A stretch of 64,000 nt of DNA from positions 26,403,748 through 26,467,747 of the forward strand of contig CM038467.1 in assembly GCA_021464415.1 (NCBI GenBank), given 5' to 3'. Within the stretch, counting starts at the first letter, position 1. Each line of letters opens with the position of its first letter. The stretch comes from Lonicera japonica. Its lineage: Eukaryota; Streptophyta; Magnoliopsida; Dipsacales; Caprifoliaceae. Positions 34,890-47,128 of this stretch are shown here, one piece after another. The translations under genes were made by a program, and so were the position numbers. The notes under the pieces were generated by a model. That model was not told where the DNA came from. It did no database searches and saw nothing but the letters and a program-made list of their open reading frames with translations.

Positions 34890-37030
34890 TTTGACTTGGC
34901 CATCATTCTTGTAATCCACTAATTTATACTTTGGAGAGTATATGTTTTACATTTATTTTATTTTTAGTATTTTTTATGTGCTTAAAATTAAATGGAGAAA
35001 AATAGCTTTTGAATAGAGTAATTCAGAATTAAATCGAACGAGTTATAGTGAAAAGAAATCTGGTGGAATAAATAGAGCATTAGCATTCCGTGCTTAAAAG
35101 AAAAAGGAGTGATAAAATTACAACAAAGTAGTATGTAGCTTGCTTGGTCAGTGCGTTCAAAACTTGGCAACAAAAAGGAGTGATAAGAAGAGCCGCAAGT
35201 TATTAATTTATTTATTTTTTCCTTCTTGCAAAGCCTCTTCTTTTCTTCTTGATTTTCTATTGTTGATTAATATTTGGATGCATTACGGTACTCAATAAAT
35301 ATCTAAGCCCTTTTTTTCTTTGTACTGAGATGCGCTAGACAAATTGCTTAAACCAGACATGGTGGTAAGGAATTAATTGAAAGAATTGACAAACGCATCA
35401 GACATATTGTTAGAGTTCGAGGCCCTCTTCCTCTTTTCTTTGTTGTTTGTATAGGATCTCTATTAATGCACGTAACTTATATTGTTGCTGCCAAAATGTC
35501 TGTTAAAAAAGTTCTCTTTTCATCAGATATATTATGGACTTCCATTTGTTAGCCGGTAAATTTAAAAAATTTCGTTATCTTGTTTTTGATTTTTGGATAG
35601 GATTGGTTGAGATAATTACTTTTTGAATTATGTGCATGTTTATTATGTTTAATATCTATTTGTTTATAATATTTTTTGTTTTTTAGTTTACCGTTTCTTT
35701 TTAAAAGGGTAATTCAGGAAATTAGAAATAATTTTATTTTAAAATAATTAATTATCATTTTGTCCTTGCTACTAAAGTTGTCTTCCGAAAAAATGCAAAA
35801 AAAAATGTGTCCTTTGTTAGAAAGGAAATGAGAGATTTGTCCTTCTTTTAATTACTTTTGACTTTTAGTTATTTCCTCCAACTTTTTGATTCAGCAATTT
35901 GATTTATGCATCTATACGATTATGTTGTAATTTCAATTTGAGACAAGATTGTGACATCTTTTTTTCCTAAGATTCTTTCTTTGCTGCTGGAGGAGATAAT
36001 TTTAATTTTAGTGTTTCTTTGGTTCGAGTTTTGGTTTGTCCTACATTTTTTGAATTAGTAAATCCACACCATGAGTTTTGTATAGTTCATGTCAAGAAGT
36101 TGAATCATAAGTTGATGAGATTCAAACTTATCATGTGAAATTACCCATTTAAGACTTTTAGAACGAACAAAAACTCATGTCAATCGAGCATAAGAACAAA
36201 TTATAAATAATAATCTTCAAGCTTCAACATGAATAGAAAGTTCACTGGTTTCCTCATGGCCACTGTAATTCAAAGGGGGCCAAAAAGCCCAGTGCAGCCA
36301 GTGTTGTGGCTTGTTGAAATCTGAATTTGCAGCTCACTGCTCTAATTTTCATATATGTATTGGTGAACTAGCCCGAACTTGGAGCAAAACCAGACGAACT
36401 TCGCAAACTCCAACCCAACAAGATATTATCTGTGTTAGGTCCAACCTTAACGGATTTGCCTTTCCTCAAAAGGGTCTTCTTAGTTAGGAAGGACTAATTA
36501 ACACACATACATAACACATCAATTAACAATCCACGGGGAACAAGGGATGAGCATAGGCAACGTCTAGAGATTTGCGAGCTCAATTAAACGAATAATCTAT
36601 TGCTTAGTGCATAAAAGATCTTGTAAGTGAAAAATGTTCGCTCCACCCTGTCTCTAACACCATATGTAAAAGCCCAGGTCCTCCCCAAATGGCTAGCCGA
36701 AGCTACATTTAGGTTCATTGAATCCGCATAGGCGCACATAAGCCAAGGATCACCTTGTTACGCTACCGATCTGGGATGTGGGTCGTTACACTCTAATTTT
36801 AACATTATCAATGGTTTAGATCAAATGTTAAAAATAAATCTTGTTTACTATTGTGAAATTTGGGATGCCCCAGAAGCAAACAGTGGACTCTTTATCTTTT
36901 GATGGAAGGTACTAACTAATATTTTTATTTTGTAAGTTGAAGATCGCATCCAAAAGCTAGGCTAAAGCTATAAATTCTGCTTATTGGTTCAGCGGAGTAC
37001 TTATTTCCTGTTAAGTTTGAGAAATATGCA
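34890..37030. other. Intergenic sequence, nothing firmly recognised
   Basis: 36390-36790 is less AT-rich and ends in GATCTGGGATGTGGGTCGTTACA, a phrase common at the ends of small plant repeats. No coding frame was recognised. Confidence 0.4.
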
Positions 37031-37040
37031 TTCCAAATTG

Positions 37041-37505
37041 ACTTGGGATTTTGGTTTTAGATGGTATTCTTGGGTGCTACAATGGTGAAGGAGCACGCTG
37101 TTTCGTTCCAACCAATTGCGAACTTACTCCTTTAACAAAAACACTTCCGTCACTTGTCAATCCTCGTTCCAATTCTATTTTGTGTAGTTACAATCTACCC
37201 CTGTGCAGAAGATCAAACAAGAGTAGTGCTTTCAAGATATTCATGGTTTTTCTAGCATGTTTAGCTTTTACTCTCCTTATTGATATCTTTTGTTCAATGG
37301 GGTTAACTATAATGCACCATCCATAAATTTACTAGAGCAGCAAAAGAAGTTTTGGAAGCAACACTTCCACTAATTTTCCCACAAGTACTTGTGATTTGTA
37401 CTTTTGGATATCTAAGATAACAATCTACTTTACAGACAGGCGAGCAGCATTGATCCAAGAGAGGAGCATTTGATCAAAGCGATTCCAAAAGAGGTAATCA
37501 AGATA
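37041..37505 (+). pseudogene. Exon-like pieces of an unrecognised gene
   Basis: A segment after TTGGTTTTAG|AT (37061) is open to a stop at 37326 (GILGCYNGEGARCFVPTNCE..., with a hydrophobic stretch FKIFMVFLACLAFTLLIDIF). At 37441 a 54-base exon-like piece (ACAG|GCGAGCAGC...AAAGAG|GTAATC) could encode ASSIDPREEHLIKAIPKE. Splice-like borders suggest remnants of a real gene, but no family is recognised and the pieces are not clearly joinable. Confidence 0.3.
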
Positions 37506-38055
37506 TCATCACTGAATTCCTTAACAGAAGTATTCACTGGACACCTTGCTCTCTTTTCTACCAGTCTTTGTACTTCTTTATAATCAACAACGTTTTCATT
37601 TCTTCCAAAAGAAAAGAAAGAATTACGTACATGCTGTAGACCAGCTTTTTTGTTGTAATTTTGTTATTTCCATCAGATACCCTTTGCAGATTTGATATGA
37701 GTTAACATTTATATAATATACCTGTCCAATTTGCACTAAAAATGAGAGATCTGCTAACTTAATTCACATATGAAATTAATAGATACATCTCTTGAAATGA
37801 AAGCTTCTATGTTGACTTATAGTAATTGGACTTTGTAATTTTTGTATGTTTTGGAAAGGTATGTAAACTTGTAGTTTTTACAATGTCAAGTCCTGGAACA
37901 TATATCCTTGAAGATTCACTAAAAATTCTCACTTGAGCCCCAATACAATATCATAATACAGAGTATATACTGTGATTTATTTGAAAAGGTACAATATTAA
38001 GATGGACTTTATAATCCAAAGTAGCCTCGCTTTTGCTTTAGTAAGATGGACTTTA

Positions 38056-38828
38056 TGTTGGGAAATATATGAACTGCAGAATCAAGAATAGATATGGTAG
38101 AGAGTACACCGGGTTGAGTCGCGGACTAAACCGCTCTCTTTAAGACGTTTCGCGGCTCTGCCCGGAATTGTGCTAGCAGTTCTGAATATGCCACGCCGTC
38201 CCCAGGATGAAACAGCCCAGAAACTCTCTGTACGATCGATGTGCACGTTTTCGATCGCTCGACAATAACACTCTTTTAATTGCTCAGGATCGGAAAATTT
38301 TCTACTGCCGGAGGCTAAAAATTTTTCTGCCGAAAAATCCTTTTTAGGTTAATCTCTTAGTCGGTTTTTGGTTCTGTGAAAGTATATTTTTGAAAGCTAT
38401 TTTGAACCGTTTAAAGGAGAAAGTGTGGAGACCAAAAGGCAGCTTTCCGAAAAATCCGCAAGAAAACACGGAGGGAATAATGGAGCGTGTTAGAGGAAAT
38501 CGCGGAGGAAAATGAGGGAGCCTTGTCCCCCTTTAATTTAATAAATAAAATCCTTTAAATGTATTTTGTATAAAAAGATAATACACTACGCAAGACAAGC
38601 CCGAGACCGGACCGGGTCGGCGCGCAAAGAACCACATTCATCCAAATCCTCACCCAATAGCACAAAAGTGTAATGCCCAAAGGGCTTAAGCCCTTAAGCA
38701 AAGTCTTCCATATAAAAACCCATGAAAGATTTTATATCTCTCCTATGTGGGACTTGGGATAACATCACATTTCATTAAATCACCTTGTCTTGGTTTTATT
38801 TTTCTTTAAATACACATAAACTCCAACA
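38056..38828 (+). mobile_element. Solo LTR (773 bp), probable copia
   Basis: It begins TGTTGG and ends CCAACA (perfect short inverted ends). Flanks are CTTTA (38051-38055) and CTTTG (38829-38833), a near-perfect 5-bp target duplication. Contains a CCTATGTGGGACTTGGG segment shared in style with the LTR at 6482. Confidence 0.75.
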
Positions 38829-39304
38829 CTTTGTAAAGTATATGCTTGTCAAACCTTATGATAATCTTTCAACTACTCGCATTTTCATTTAACATGTTTT
38901 GTTGGTCTGACATTATGCTTTCAATACGGTGCGGCGTATCGAATTCCAAGCTTTGGGATTGAAATTAGAGCAAAAACTATCTCACATAACTCTGATGTTT
39001 GGAATTAGCTCGAAATTGGGTTCCCAAAGACGCCCTAAATGTATTTACATTGTAAGATCATACATTTTCACCCTTGGCATTATTATTTCCATGGCTTGGT
39101 AAACAATTTGTCCCATCTAACTGTGGAAACTTCTTAAATACTAAAAAGCATGTAGTTGTCAAGCCCACTTATTTTAACTCATTCACTTGCTTTTCAGTGC
39201 GCTTAATTTCTTTTTCCATTGTTCAGTTGTATTTTATTTATGTACTTTTACACTCTTGCATTCAAGGTAGTTTGGCTGTGGTCTGAAGTAATTGGAGGCT
39301 TTTA

Positions 39305-40265
39305 TAACTCCAATTTTCTTTGGCTTTTTCGTTCAGGGGGTAAATAGTTTTCACCTGGGTGAAAATGAAGTATTATCAACTTGCTTAAGTTCAAAAAGAT
39401 TTAACGTACTGTCAACCATGTACATATTTCACTTTATGTTAAATAAACTGATAGTCTCCGAGGTAAATTGTCCTTATATGATTCTACTTCTATTGCATGT
39501 TCAGGTCATTCTTATTGCACGTAACCATGGCTGTTTTTTATTACATGTAAATGATGCGGGAGGGGGTTTGGCTTGCAAGGAAATTGTAAGACAGTGTGTT
39601 ACGTTGGCGTTGCAACTGAAAAGGTTGTGATTTATTTTTACGTCCTCATTTTGATGCATATTAACACACACCAGAAATATTACAATTGATTTTCATCATT
39701 TCTGTTACCAACCAAATAGACAAAAATCTTTCATTTGCATAAAAAAGAAACTCTTCACTTTGTTGATACAGGTTGTTACCAGTTTGTTCTTTTTTGGTAG
39801 GCGTGTTTAATCCAACTAGCTAACTAAGTTAATGTGAGTTCCAATTATAAGTTTTGGGAGTTCTTCAACTTCAGCATTTACTAAACCTCTGTTCCCCCTG
39901 TTACTAGCTGACGATGGGTTGATTCATTTACCAACACTGGCAACAAGAACCTTTAATGTGGCGGTTGAAGAAGGCTACAATGACGGTGGGTGGTGTTATG
40001 TAGTGGTGCACATCTTGTGGTTTGTTATTTAACTGAACGAAGTGGTTTATTATTGTTTGTTGGAATTTTATTTTAAATGCGGCGTTTTGTGATCCATCTT
40101 TAGTGTTTGTATCATTTGAATGTATGAAATAAAAAGGTTTTTGCGAGTTAGTTTTGAAGCTGAAAACATCATTAGCATTTAATAAATACAGGTAATAACC
40201 TATTTGGTAGTTATTGGGTTGTTGGCACGCCGGGTCTTTTCTTAATCTCGAAAGCAACATTTTAG
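39305..40265 (+). repeat. Old repeat/gene-like unit, copy 2 (uninterrupted)
   Basis: Aligns with 7175-7219, 8676-9713 and 20418-20520. At each point where copy 1 has an insertion, this copy reads through, so it serves as the empty-site reference. A 112-codon open frame at 39292-39630 has no recognised domain and is not preserved in copy 1. Confidence 0.6.
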
Positions 40266-40269
40266 GCCT

Positions 40270-41859
40270 TTATTTTAAATGGGTGATATTCTTACCAATT
40301 TCATCTACCGGATAATCAGATGAAGTGCATTAATGAGTTCTACATTTCAATAATATAGAACTTACCAATGTATTTGACTTGAATAACCAATAAATGAAAT
40401 TGGCAAGTGTAACTTTAATTTTTGTCATATGTATATCCACTCGTGTTATGGTATTTTCTTTTTTTTCATACTTTCCAAAATTATATTTATAAAAATTGAG
40501 AAGTATAAGTCCCTTTTAATACATAAAAATATGGGTGATTTTTTTTTTTGAAAAAAGGAAAATATGAGTGATTTTAAATGCACCTCCTCTTTTAATTTTC
40601 TGACCCCACTTGCAACTCACCCACCTAAATTTTCAATTATTTTCTCCTCACCCCACATACTTCGCAAAAACCAAACATATCCTTAAAAACAATAATATTT
40701 TTTTTAATAAACTAAGCATGCATTCTACAACGATGTTTTTTTCAATTCTCATCTCCACCGTCTTTTTCTTCCTCGATTTCCAAAACCCACCAGAAATCTC
40801 AACCTCCGGCACCGACAACTTTTTCCAATGATCTGTGATTCTGTATCATGGTAAACAATCTCGAATTATGGTCTTAATTGAAGGGAATTTGAAGAACAAT
40901 TATAATATATGCATCATTAGAAAGAAAAAGTATGAAAAGGTGTTTTGTGCAAATAGTGTTGAGAATTTTAGCTTGTTCTTCAATTCCATTTTTTTTCTGC
41001 TCCTTCTCTTTGGACCTCAACAACACTTTGCAATGGACAAACGTTGATAACACACCATGTCGAGAAGAAGTTTCGAATGGTGGATCAAGTTGAGCAGGAA
41101 TTAAATCGAGCCGGCGAATTACCAGATTGAGAAAGTAATTGAGAGACGTGAAGATGTAAAGTTAGGACATGTTTGGTTTGGTGAATTTAAAATTTTCTTT
41201 TAAAAATGTAGAATAGAATAAGGGTGAGTTGCATAATTATGTGAGCCATAAATATGTATTCCCTTTAAGAAAACATATTCATAATTTAAATATACTTCCA
41301 TCATATATAATCACATATAATAATAAAAAGTAAAGTGTTCTCCTTTGATGAGAGTATAATACGTGGCTTTTAATAAATGTGTTTTAATTTTTCTAATATT
41401 CTTAATATTCTCAGTTTTTTAATAATTTAATGTTTCACATCTAATTTCATTTATCTTATTATATAGTTAGTAAAATATACTACAATAACTATATTACACT
41501 AGTGGTACGCTATCAATACGTCTTTATAATAAGTAGCCCCACATAATCTCCCTATCAAGAATTTCTTTCCCCATCCCAACAATTGAAGGTCTTCTATAAT
41601 CCTTGCAAGGTCCATTGCTTGATAATTTTTTAATTTTTTTTAAAGAAATTAAAGTAGGGAAAAAATTATAAAATTTAACTTGATAGGGGTTCAATGCCAC
41701 CAAAATAGTTTTTAACTTCATATAATAGTAGATGGTAAATTCCATTCCTATAATTTCATTCTCATTACTCTCTCTCTCCCAATTAAACAGACTCTAATTA
41801 CTATCTATCTTTTTCAAAGTATACAAAAAAAATATTTTACGTTCAAAATTTTAATAAAG

Positions 41860-41895
<36 letters not shown>

Positions 41896-44525
41896 GTTGT
41901 GTATTATAAATTTAAATGTTTATATTTATGAATAGATTTATAATAATTGATTATTTTGTAACGTAAAATTTTATGAGATTAATTATAAAATTTATGATGG
42001 TTAGATACTTAGATGTTCATTATAGTTGTTTCTACTATGTAAAGAGTCTCTCTGTGTCATCCCGTATTTTTATAATTATACATATATATATATATGTTTT
42101 ATTTATTATATTATTATATTTGTATAATTATATAGGCGTGCTCTTGTATAAGAAAGCTACGTGGAGATGGTGATGTGCATAGAGGAAGCTTAATAGTTAA
42201 GTTAGTACACTTTACAAATTGAATGCGGCCATGAGAACTGATGATGAATCCAAGTGGCATTCAAATATTTTGGTGACTTAGTTTAATGGGTCCCACATAT
42301 TACTCAATTATTCCATTATATAGAATTTGAGAAGTAAATGGCATGTAAAGATTGTTTTAGCAATTCTATTTTATTATGTATTAGTTGACGTTTATTGTTA
42401 TTACTTTAATGCTTAACGACTTAACTTTTTGTTTATGTAGGAGGAACACGCCGATCTCATATACATTGTGGAAAAAGGCGTAAAATTTCTCTACAATATG
42501 TACTGGAGAATCCTTAAAAGTACTTTTAATTGAGATTTTTGATGTGTATTTTATTTTTTTTAGTCTTTTTCATGTATAATGGTTTTATTTTATGAAACTT
42601 GTACTCACGGACACTTCTATGGAAGTTTCCATATCTAGTTATGTATTAAACTTTTATTTAATTAAATAAAATGTATTTCATCTACTGAATGCATGTTCTC
42701 TATTTAAAGTGCTTATCCATTTATTTTTTATATATGTTGCTAAGAGTGATTTGACGAATCACTTAAAAGTCTAAAGATATTGGACCAGTCACTAGATTAA
42801 GAGGATATGATATGACAACTCATCGTAAAAAGCATCGATAGCTACTTTACATATGTTAAACCATTCACGTGACTCCATAGTGCAATTCAAATTATGAAAG
42901 GTGATTCTTCAGTGTTTGGTTACCTTAAAATAGTATAGAAACCCATGCTTCTCAATGAGTGATTTTACAACACATTTGATAACACTGTAAAAAGTCATGC
43001 TTCTCATGCTTATCAATGTGACAACTACTATTTTAATTGATACTTTTATAGAATTGTCAACATTTAAGCTTTAACAGTCTTTATCATTGAAAATTTCAGT
43101 AATTTTACAAGACATGTAAAAAAATCAATAATTTCACTCCTATATAAGAATAATATTCATATTACTCTTATCTCACTTTAATATCACTTAAAAAATCAAC
43201 TATCACTTTATTCTCATCTTACTATAAACAAAATATGGCCAACTCCTCTAGAATTCTAGATTTGGTTCCCCTCCTTCCAGTTGAAATTTAAAGAGAAACA
43301 CAAGATCGATTATTGCGAAATTAAGCTCTTAGAATTGTATCAACGTGTCAAGAGAAGTTGTTGCGGACTCCATCTCCCCTTTTGAGGCCAAGAAATTTTA
43401 TATATCATTGGCCTAATCTTAAATTTTTTTGTCGTTCACCACTTGCATTTGTGCCTTTGCACTCATGGACGTCTTTATTTTATGTTTATCTATGGTACTT
43501 GCTAAATACTTATCACGTGCCTATTTATTCTCACCATATTTATACATTACATGGGATAAATGGATATACTATGACTACACTTTATTTGACAAGTTTTGAT
43601 TTGGTGAAGATTGAAGGGTGGTTGGATCCGAACAAAGCTCATTGCATTCATTGACTAAGCCAATTAAAAGACATATTCTTTTGATGGCCAAGTTCAACTC
43701 GAATAAGCTTCCAATAGATAATAGTAATCATCAACCAACTCAATTTGAATAGGTAACCAATGGAAATGGATCTTTGCACGAACAAGACCTAGAGGATTTG
43801 TTAAACAATGTATGCCAAACTGCCATATAGAGAGTAGAGTCGTTGAATACAGGTGTTGAATACAGTACTAAAGAAATGGCAACTAGTCCAGATGCACAAT
43901 TATAAATGGAAACTGATTGAAATCATTGGTTTTATTACGTTTTTCTTAAATTATATTGTGTCTTCCTTTTCTTATGTTCAGCAAACGGATGTAAAAACTT
44001 TTTCGTCTAATGCATGACAGATAAGTTTATATTCGTTTTAAATCTCTATTACGGGTAATGACTTTATCTAAGTGTTTTATTTCTTCATGTACTTTTTTTA
44101 GTTCTATTTAATTTTAATTATTAAAAGATATTTGGTAATGTGTACTGAACAAATTCATCAATAATTTAATCGATTTGAAAGTGGATCACTAAAGTTATGC
44201 AATTTTTATTAGGACAAACTATAAATTTAATTGATGGATTAAATACATGCAAATTGACCTAATCGTTTTTCCTTGCCTTAATGATTTGTCATCGTCGTTT
44301 CTTGCCTTCGAGTTGACCAATTTAGTGTCGCCTCAATTTAGCTTTCTACTTGAAAAAGAATGAACAAGAAATATAAGTCCTGAATCTGTGAAGAATATGA
44401 AAGATTTGGGGGAGAGGAACTCATGAAAAACAGAGAGAAAAACTGTGATGGAAATTTCATAGTAAATAATAATGTTGGTAAGAATTTTTTTTAAATGGGT
44501 AATAACATGGCAATCGAGTCAATTA
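40270..44525. other. AT-rich intergenic sequence with simple repeats
   Basis: Contains (AT)n tracts at about 41862-41892 and 42082-42096. Several short frames (for example 43358-43654) have no recognised similarity. No gene can be supported. Confidence 0.5.
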
Positions 44526-44530
44526 TTTCT

Positions 44531-44712
44531 AGATCACCAGCTAAGGCCTTTAAATGATAGTGATAAAGGAGGTAGGGGTGCAAAGACAGCCACGAGATTT
44601 GCCTAGAAGCAGCCACTCTTGAAAGAGTGTGTAATAGCTCATTGATCGAGCGCTCTTGTGTTGAAAATGAACGGGGCTAAGCGATCTGTTAAAGCCATGG
44701 GATGTAAAATTA
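44531..44712 (+). pseudogene. Plastid 23S rRNA fragment in nuclear DNA (NUPT)
   Basis: CACCAGCTAAGGCC, GATAAAGGAGGTAGGGGTGC, AGACAGCCA, TTTGCCTAGAAGCAGCCACT, GAGCGCTCTTG, AACGGGGCTAAGCGATCTG and GGGATGTAAAA occur in the order of domain II/III of bacterial-type 23S rRNA, and match the plastid form. Small deletions and several substitutions show it is an old, non-functional transfer. No flanking tRNA or other rRNA is present. Confidence 0.85.
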
Positions 44713-45081
44713 CATTGAAATAATAGCGTTAGCAAAGAGGGTCAATTTAGGGGGTCTTCGTAGAATTACTCAAAATTGAAGGAGTGAATAGACCTTTTGT
44801 GCGGAGTAGGGCCACCGTGTGGCTTTTAAACGAATCAGGCCCAATGTTCCTTTGATTGTGGAAACACCTAAGGGCCCACATTCTTCATTAAAAAAGCTAG
44901 ATCCATCAGCTCGTTGGTTTGAAGGAAGAACATAAGATTGAACCAAACAGTTGCCACCTCAACCGACTACAGCATTTTAACTAGAAAAAAAAATCATGAT
45001 TGAAGCCTCTGGTGTATTTCCTTCTTTCCTTTGATTATGAGCAAATCTAAAAATTTTAACATATCTCAATGCCCTTTTTTA

Positions 45082-46441
45082 GGGGGGCTATTATTTACAC
45101 CCCTCATTTATGTCACTAACACCACCATTGTCACAAACACCCCCCTCATGCAAATTTTTAGTCACAAACATCCACCACCCAATTAAAAGTTAATACAAAC
45201 CTTAATTAAAAATAAAATTACTTTACATTGATTAACATTGAAAAAGAAGAAGATTATCTCACCTTCTCCTACTCGTCTCTCACACCTCCTCCCGCTCGTC
45301 TTCCACCTGTTTGTCTCTCACCTTCTCCTGCTTGTATCTCACATTCGCAGATCTCCCGCTTGTATCTCACATTCGCAGATCTCTCGGTTGTCTCTCACCT
45401 TCGTAGTTGTCCCACCCGTCTCTCACCTTCGTATCTTTCCCATCGCTCATCTCCGCACTGAAGGACAGCCATTGACGACCGATAAAAACCCTCTCCCACC
45501 TCCGCGACTGTTGAAAAAGAAAGAAGTCATTTACGTCTCTCATCTAATGACATGTGAGTAGATTCATACATACTCACCCCACATTAGGTGAATGTGTTAC
45601 AAGTGACCCACCTAATATAAGGTAATAGAGTGCAGAGTGTAGTAGTGTACTAGAGTATTTCTAAATTAGACTCACCTGATGACAGGTGAGTGGATTCACA
45701 CACACTCACCCCACATTAGGTGAATGTGTTGTAAGTAACTCACCTAATAACGCACACTCGTCTCACATGGGGTGAGCGTATCTGTACACACTCGCCTTAT
45801 TTGAGAAAAGTTGTAATTAGATTACTCTCCTAATATAAAGCGAGTCAAGCTTGGACGAAACCCGTTTTATACTCTGTTTTGGGGATTACATCTTTATTTC
45901 AATTTGAATGTTGTAGAATGATGTATGAAAGCTAATATACACATTAATACACCAATAATAACAATTATAATACATCTTTGGCTTCATTTTAGAGTGAAAT
46001 TTCATCACCAACTTTTTTTTGAACTTCTTCTTTCTCCACCATCTCATGAACATTGCTTCTTATTTATCATAATCCGAGCTTCAAACTTCCCCCCAATAAT
46101 GTTTGTGCTTCGATTTGATTGTGATTTCTTGATTTTGAGAGCTCAAATGATAAAGAAGTGAGTCTTTTCTCTCTCTATTTTTTTACTTGAAGCAATGAAA
46201 TGTGATTTTGAATGGGGAGAAATGGGAGATATAGGTTTAATTATTTGGGTTAATGTTTGATTAGTTTATTAAAAAATGAATAAATAGTTAGGTTAATGTT
46301 TTAAGCATTGGGTAAATAAGTCAAGGAATGGTTAAGTGAAAGGGCGTTTGTGACAAAAAAGTGGGGTGTTGAAAATGAGTTTTATTAAATTATAGATGGT
46401 AGTGTTTGTGACAAGATTAAGGGGTGTAAATAGTAGCACCC
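45082..46441. mobile_element. TIR DNA element (about 1.36 kb, Mutator-like)
   Basis: The left end GGGGGGCTATTATTTACACC matches the reverse complement of the right end GGGTGCTACTATTTACACC, and similarity continues through TGTCAC.AACAC.ACCAT. The right terminal repeat is longer (more than 120 bp) and matches the fragment at 49285-49425. The interior has C-rich 26-30-bp tandem units (about 45260-45440) and a duplicated segment of about 80 bp (45541 and 45674). No transposase is seen. The target duplication is obscured by T runs. Confidence 0.65.
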
Positions 46442-46669
46442 TTTTTTTTTCCTTTCCTTTTTGGGTTATTCAAAATAAACGATTCTCAATGTCAAAAAAG
46501 AAAAGAAAAAGAAATGGATGATTCTGAAAAAAATAGCTAAGAAAAATTTACAAGTATCTGTAATCAAATTTTCACTTAGTGGTAATGAATTTATTTATAT
46601 AAAAAAACATCACCATGTCGCCACATATTTATAAGGAATGGCCCAGGATGTAAAAACATGACCGGTGGT

Positions 46670-47013
46670 GTTTGGTTAAGATTTTAAAATTAAGTTTTTA
46701 AAATTTCTATTAAAAAGTCAACTTTACTTTGCACTTCCCAAAATTCACTTTACTTTCTCTTTCATAAAATTTTTAAAATACCATAACTTTAAATTCGTAA
46801 ATCGGAATTGGATAAAAAAAATATATATTTAAAACCTACTTATCGATATCTATAAAATAAGATCCATTGTTACTATTTTTAAAAAAAAATTCATGAGTTT
46901 TATTGAATTGGTTAAAAAAAAAAAACTCTAATAAAAATTAAATTCACTTTTCAAACTATTTTCGCGCTTCATAAAAATTTATCTAAAAAACATGTTTTAA
47001 CTAAACAAGCTCC
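46670..47013 (+). mobile_element. MITE immediately upstream of the protease gene
   Basis: Ends GGTGGTGTTTGGTTAA and (reverse complement) GGAGCTTGTTTAGTTAA. The interior matches 63735-64000 closely and 33690-34035 in reverse. It ends 38 bases before the TATA box of the aspartic protease gene, so it forms most of that gene's proximal promoter. Confidence 0.7.
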
Positions 47014-47050
47014 ACGCGTTTTAGAAGACTTTAGAGGGTCCCCCGTCGCC

Positions 47051-47058
47051 TATAAATT
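47051..47058 (+). promoter_or_regulatory. TATA box of the aspartic protease gene
   Basis: TATAAATT lies 78 bases before the ATG, at normal spacing for a short plant 5' UTR. Confidence 0.7.
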
Positions 47059-47128
47059 CCGCAGCTCTCCCCATTTTCTCTTCATATCCATTTCCACTCT
47101 ACCCATCTCTCTCTTAACTGCTGCTGCC

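Noticed and set aside
43358..43654. 98-codon frame
   Set aside because: No recognised motif, AT-rich surroundings, no promoter or splice context; not supported as a gene.
45228..45561. Two overlapping Ser/Pro/His-rich frames
   Set aside because: They come from C-rich 26-30-bp tandem units inside a TIR element; no domain and no start context.
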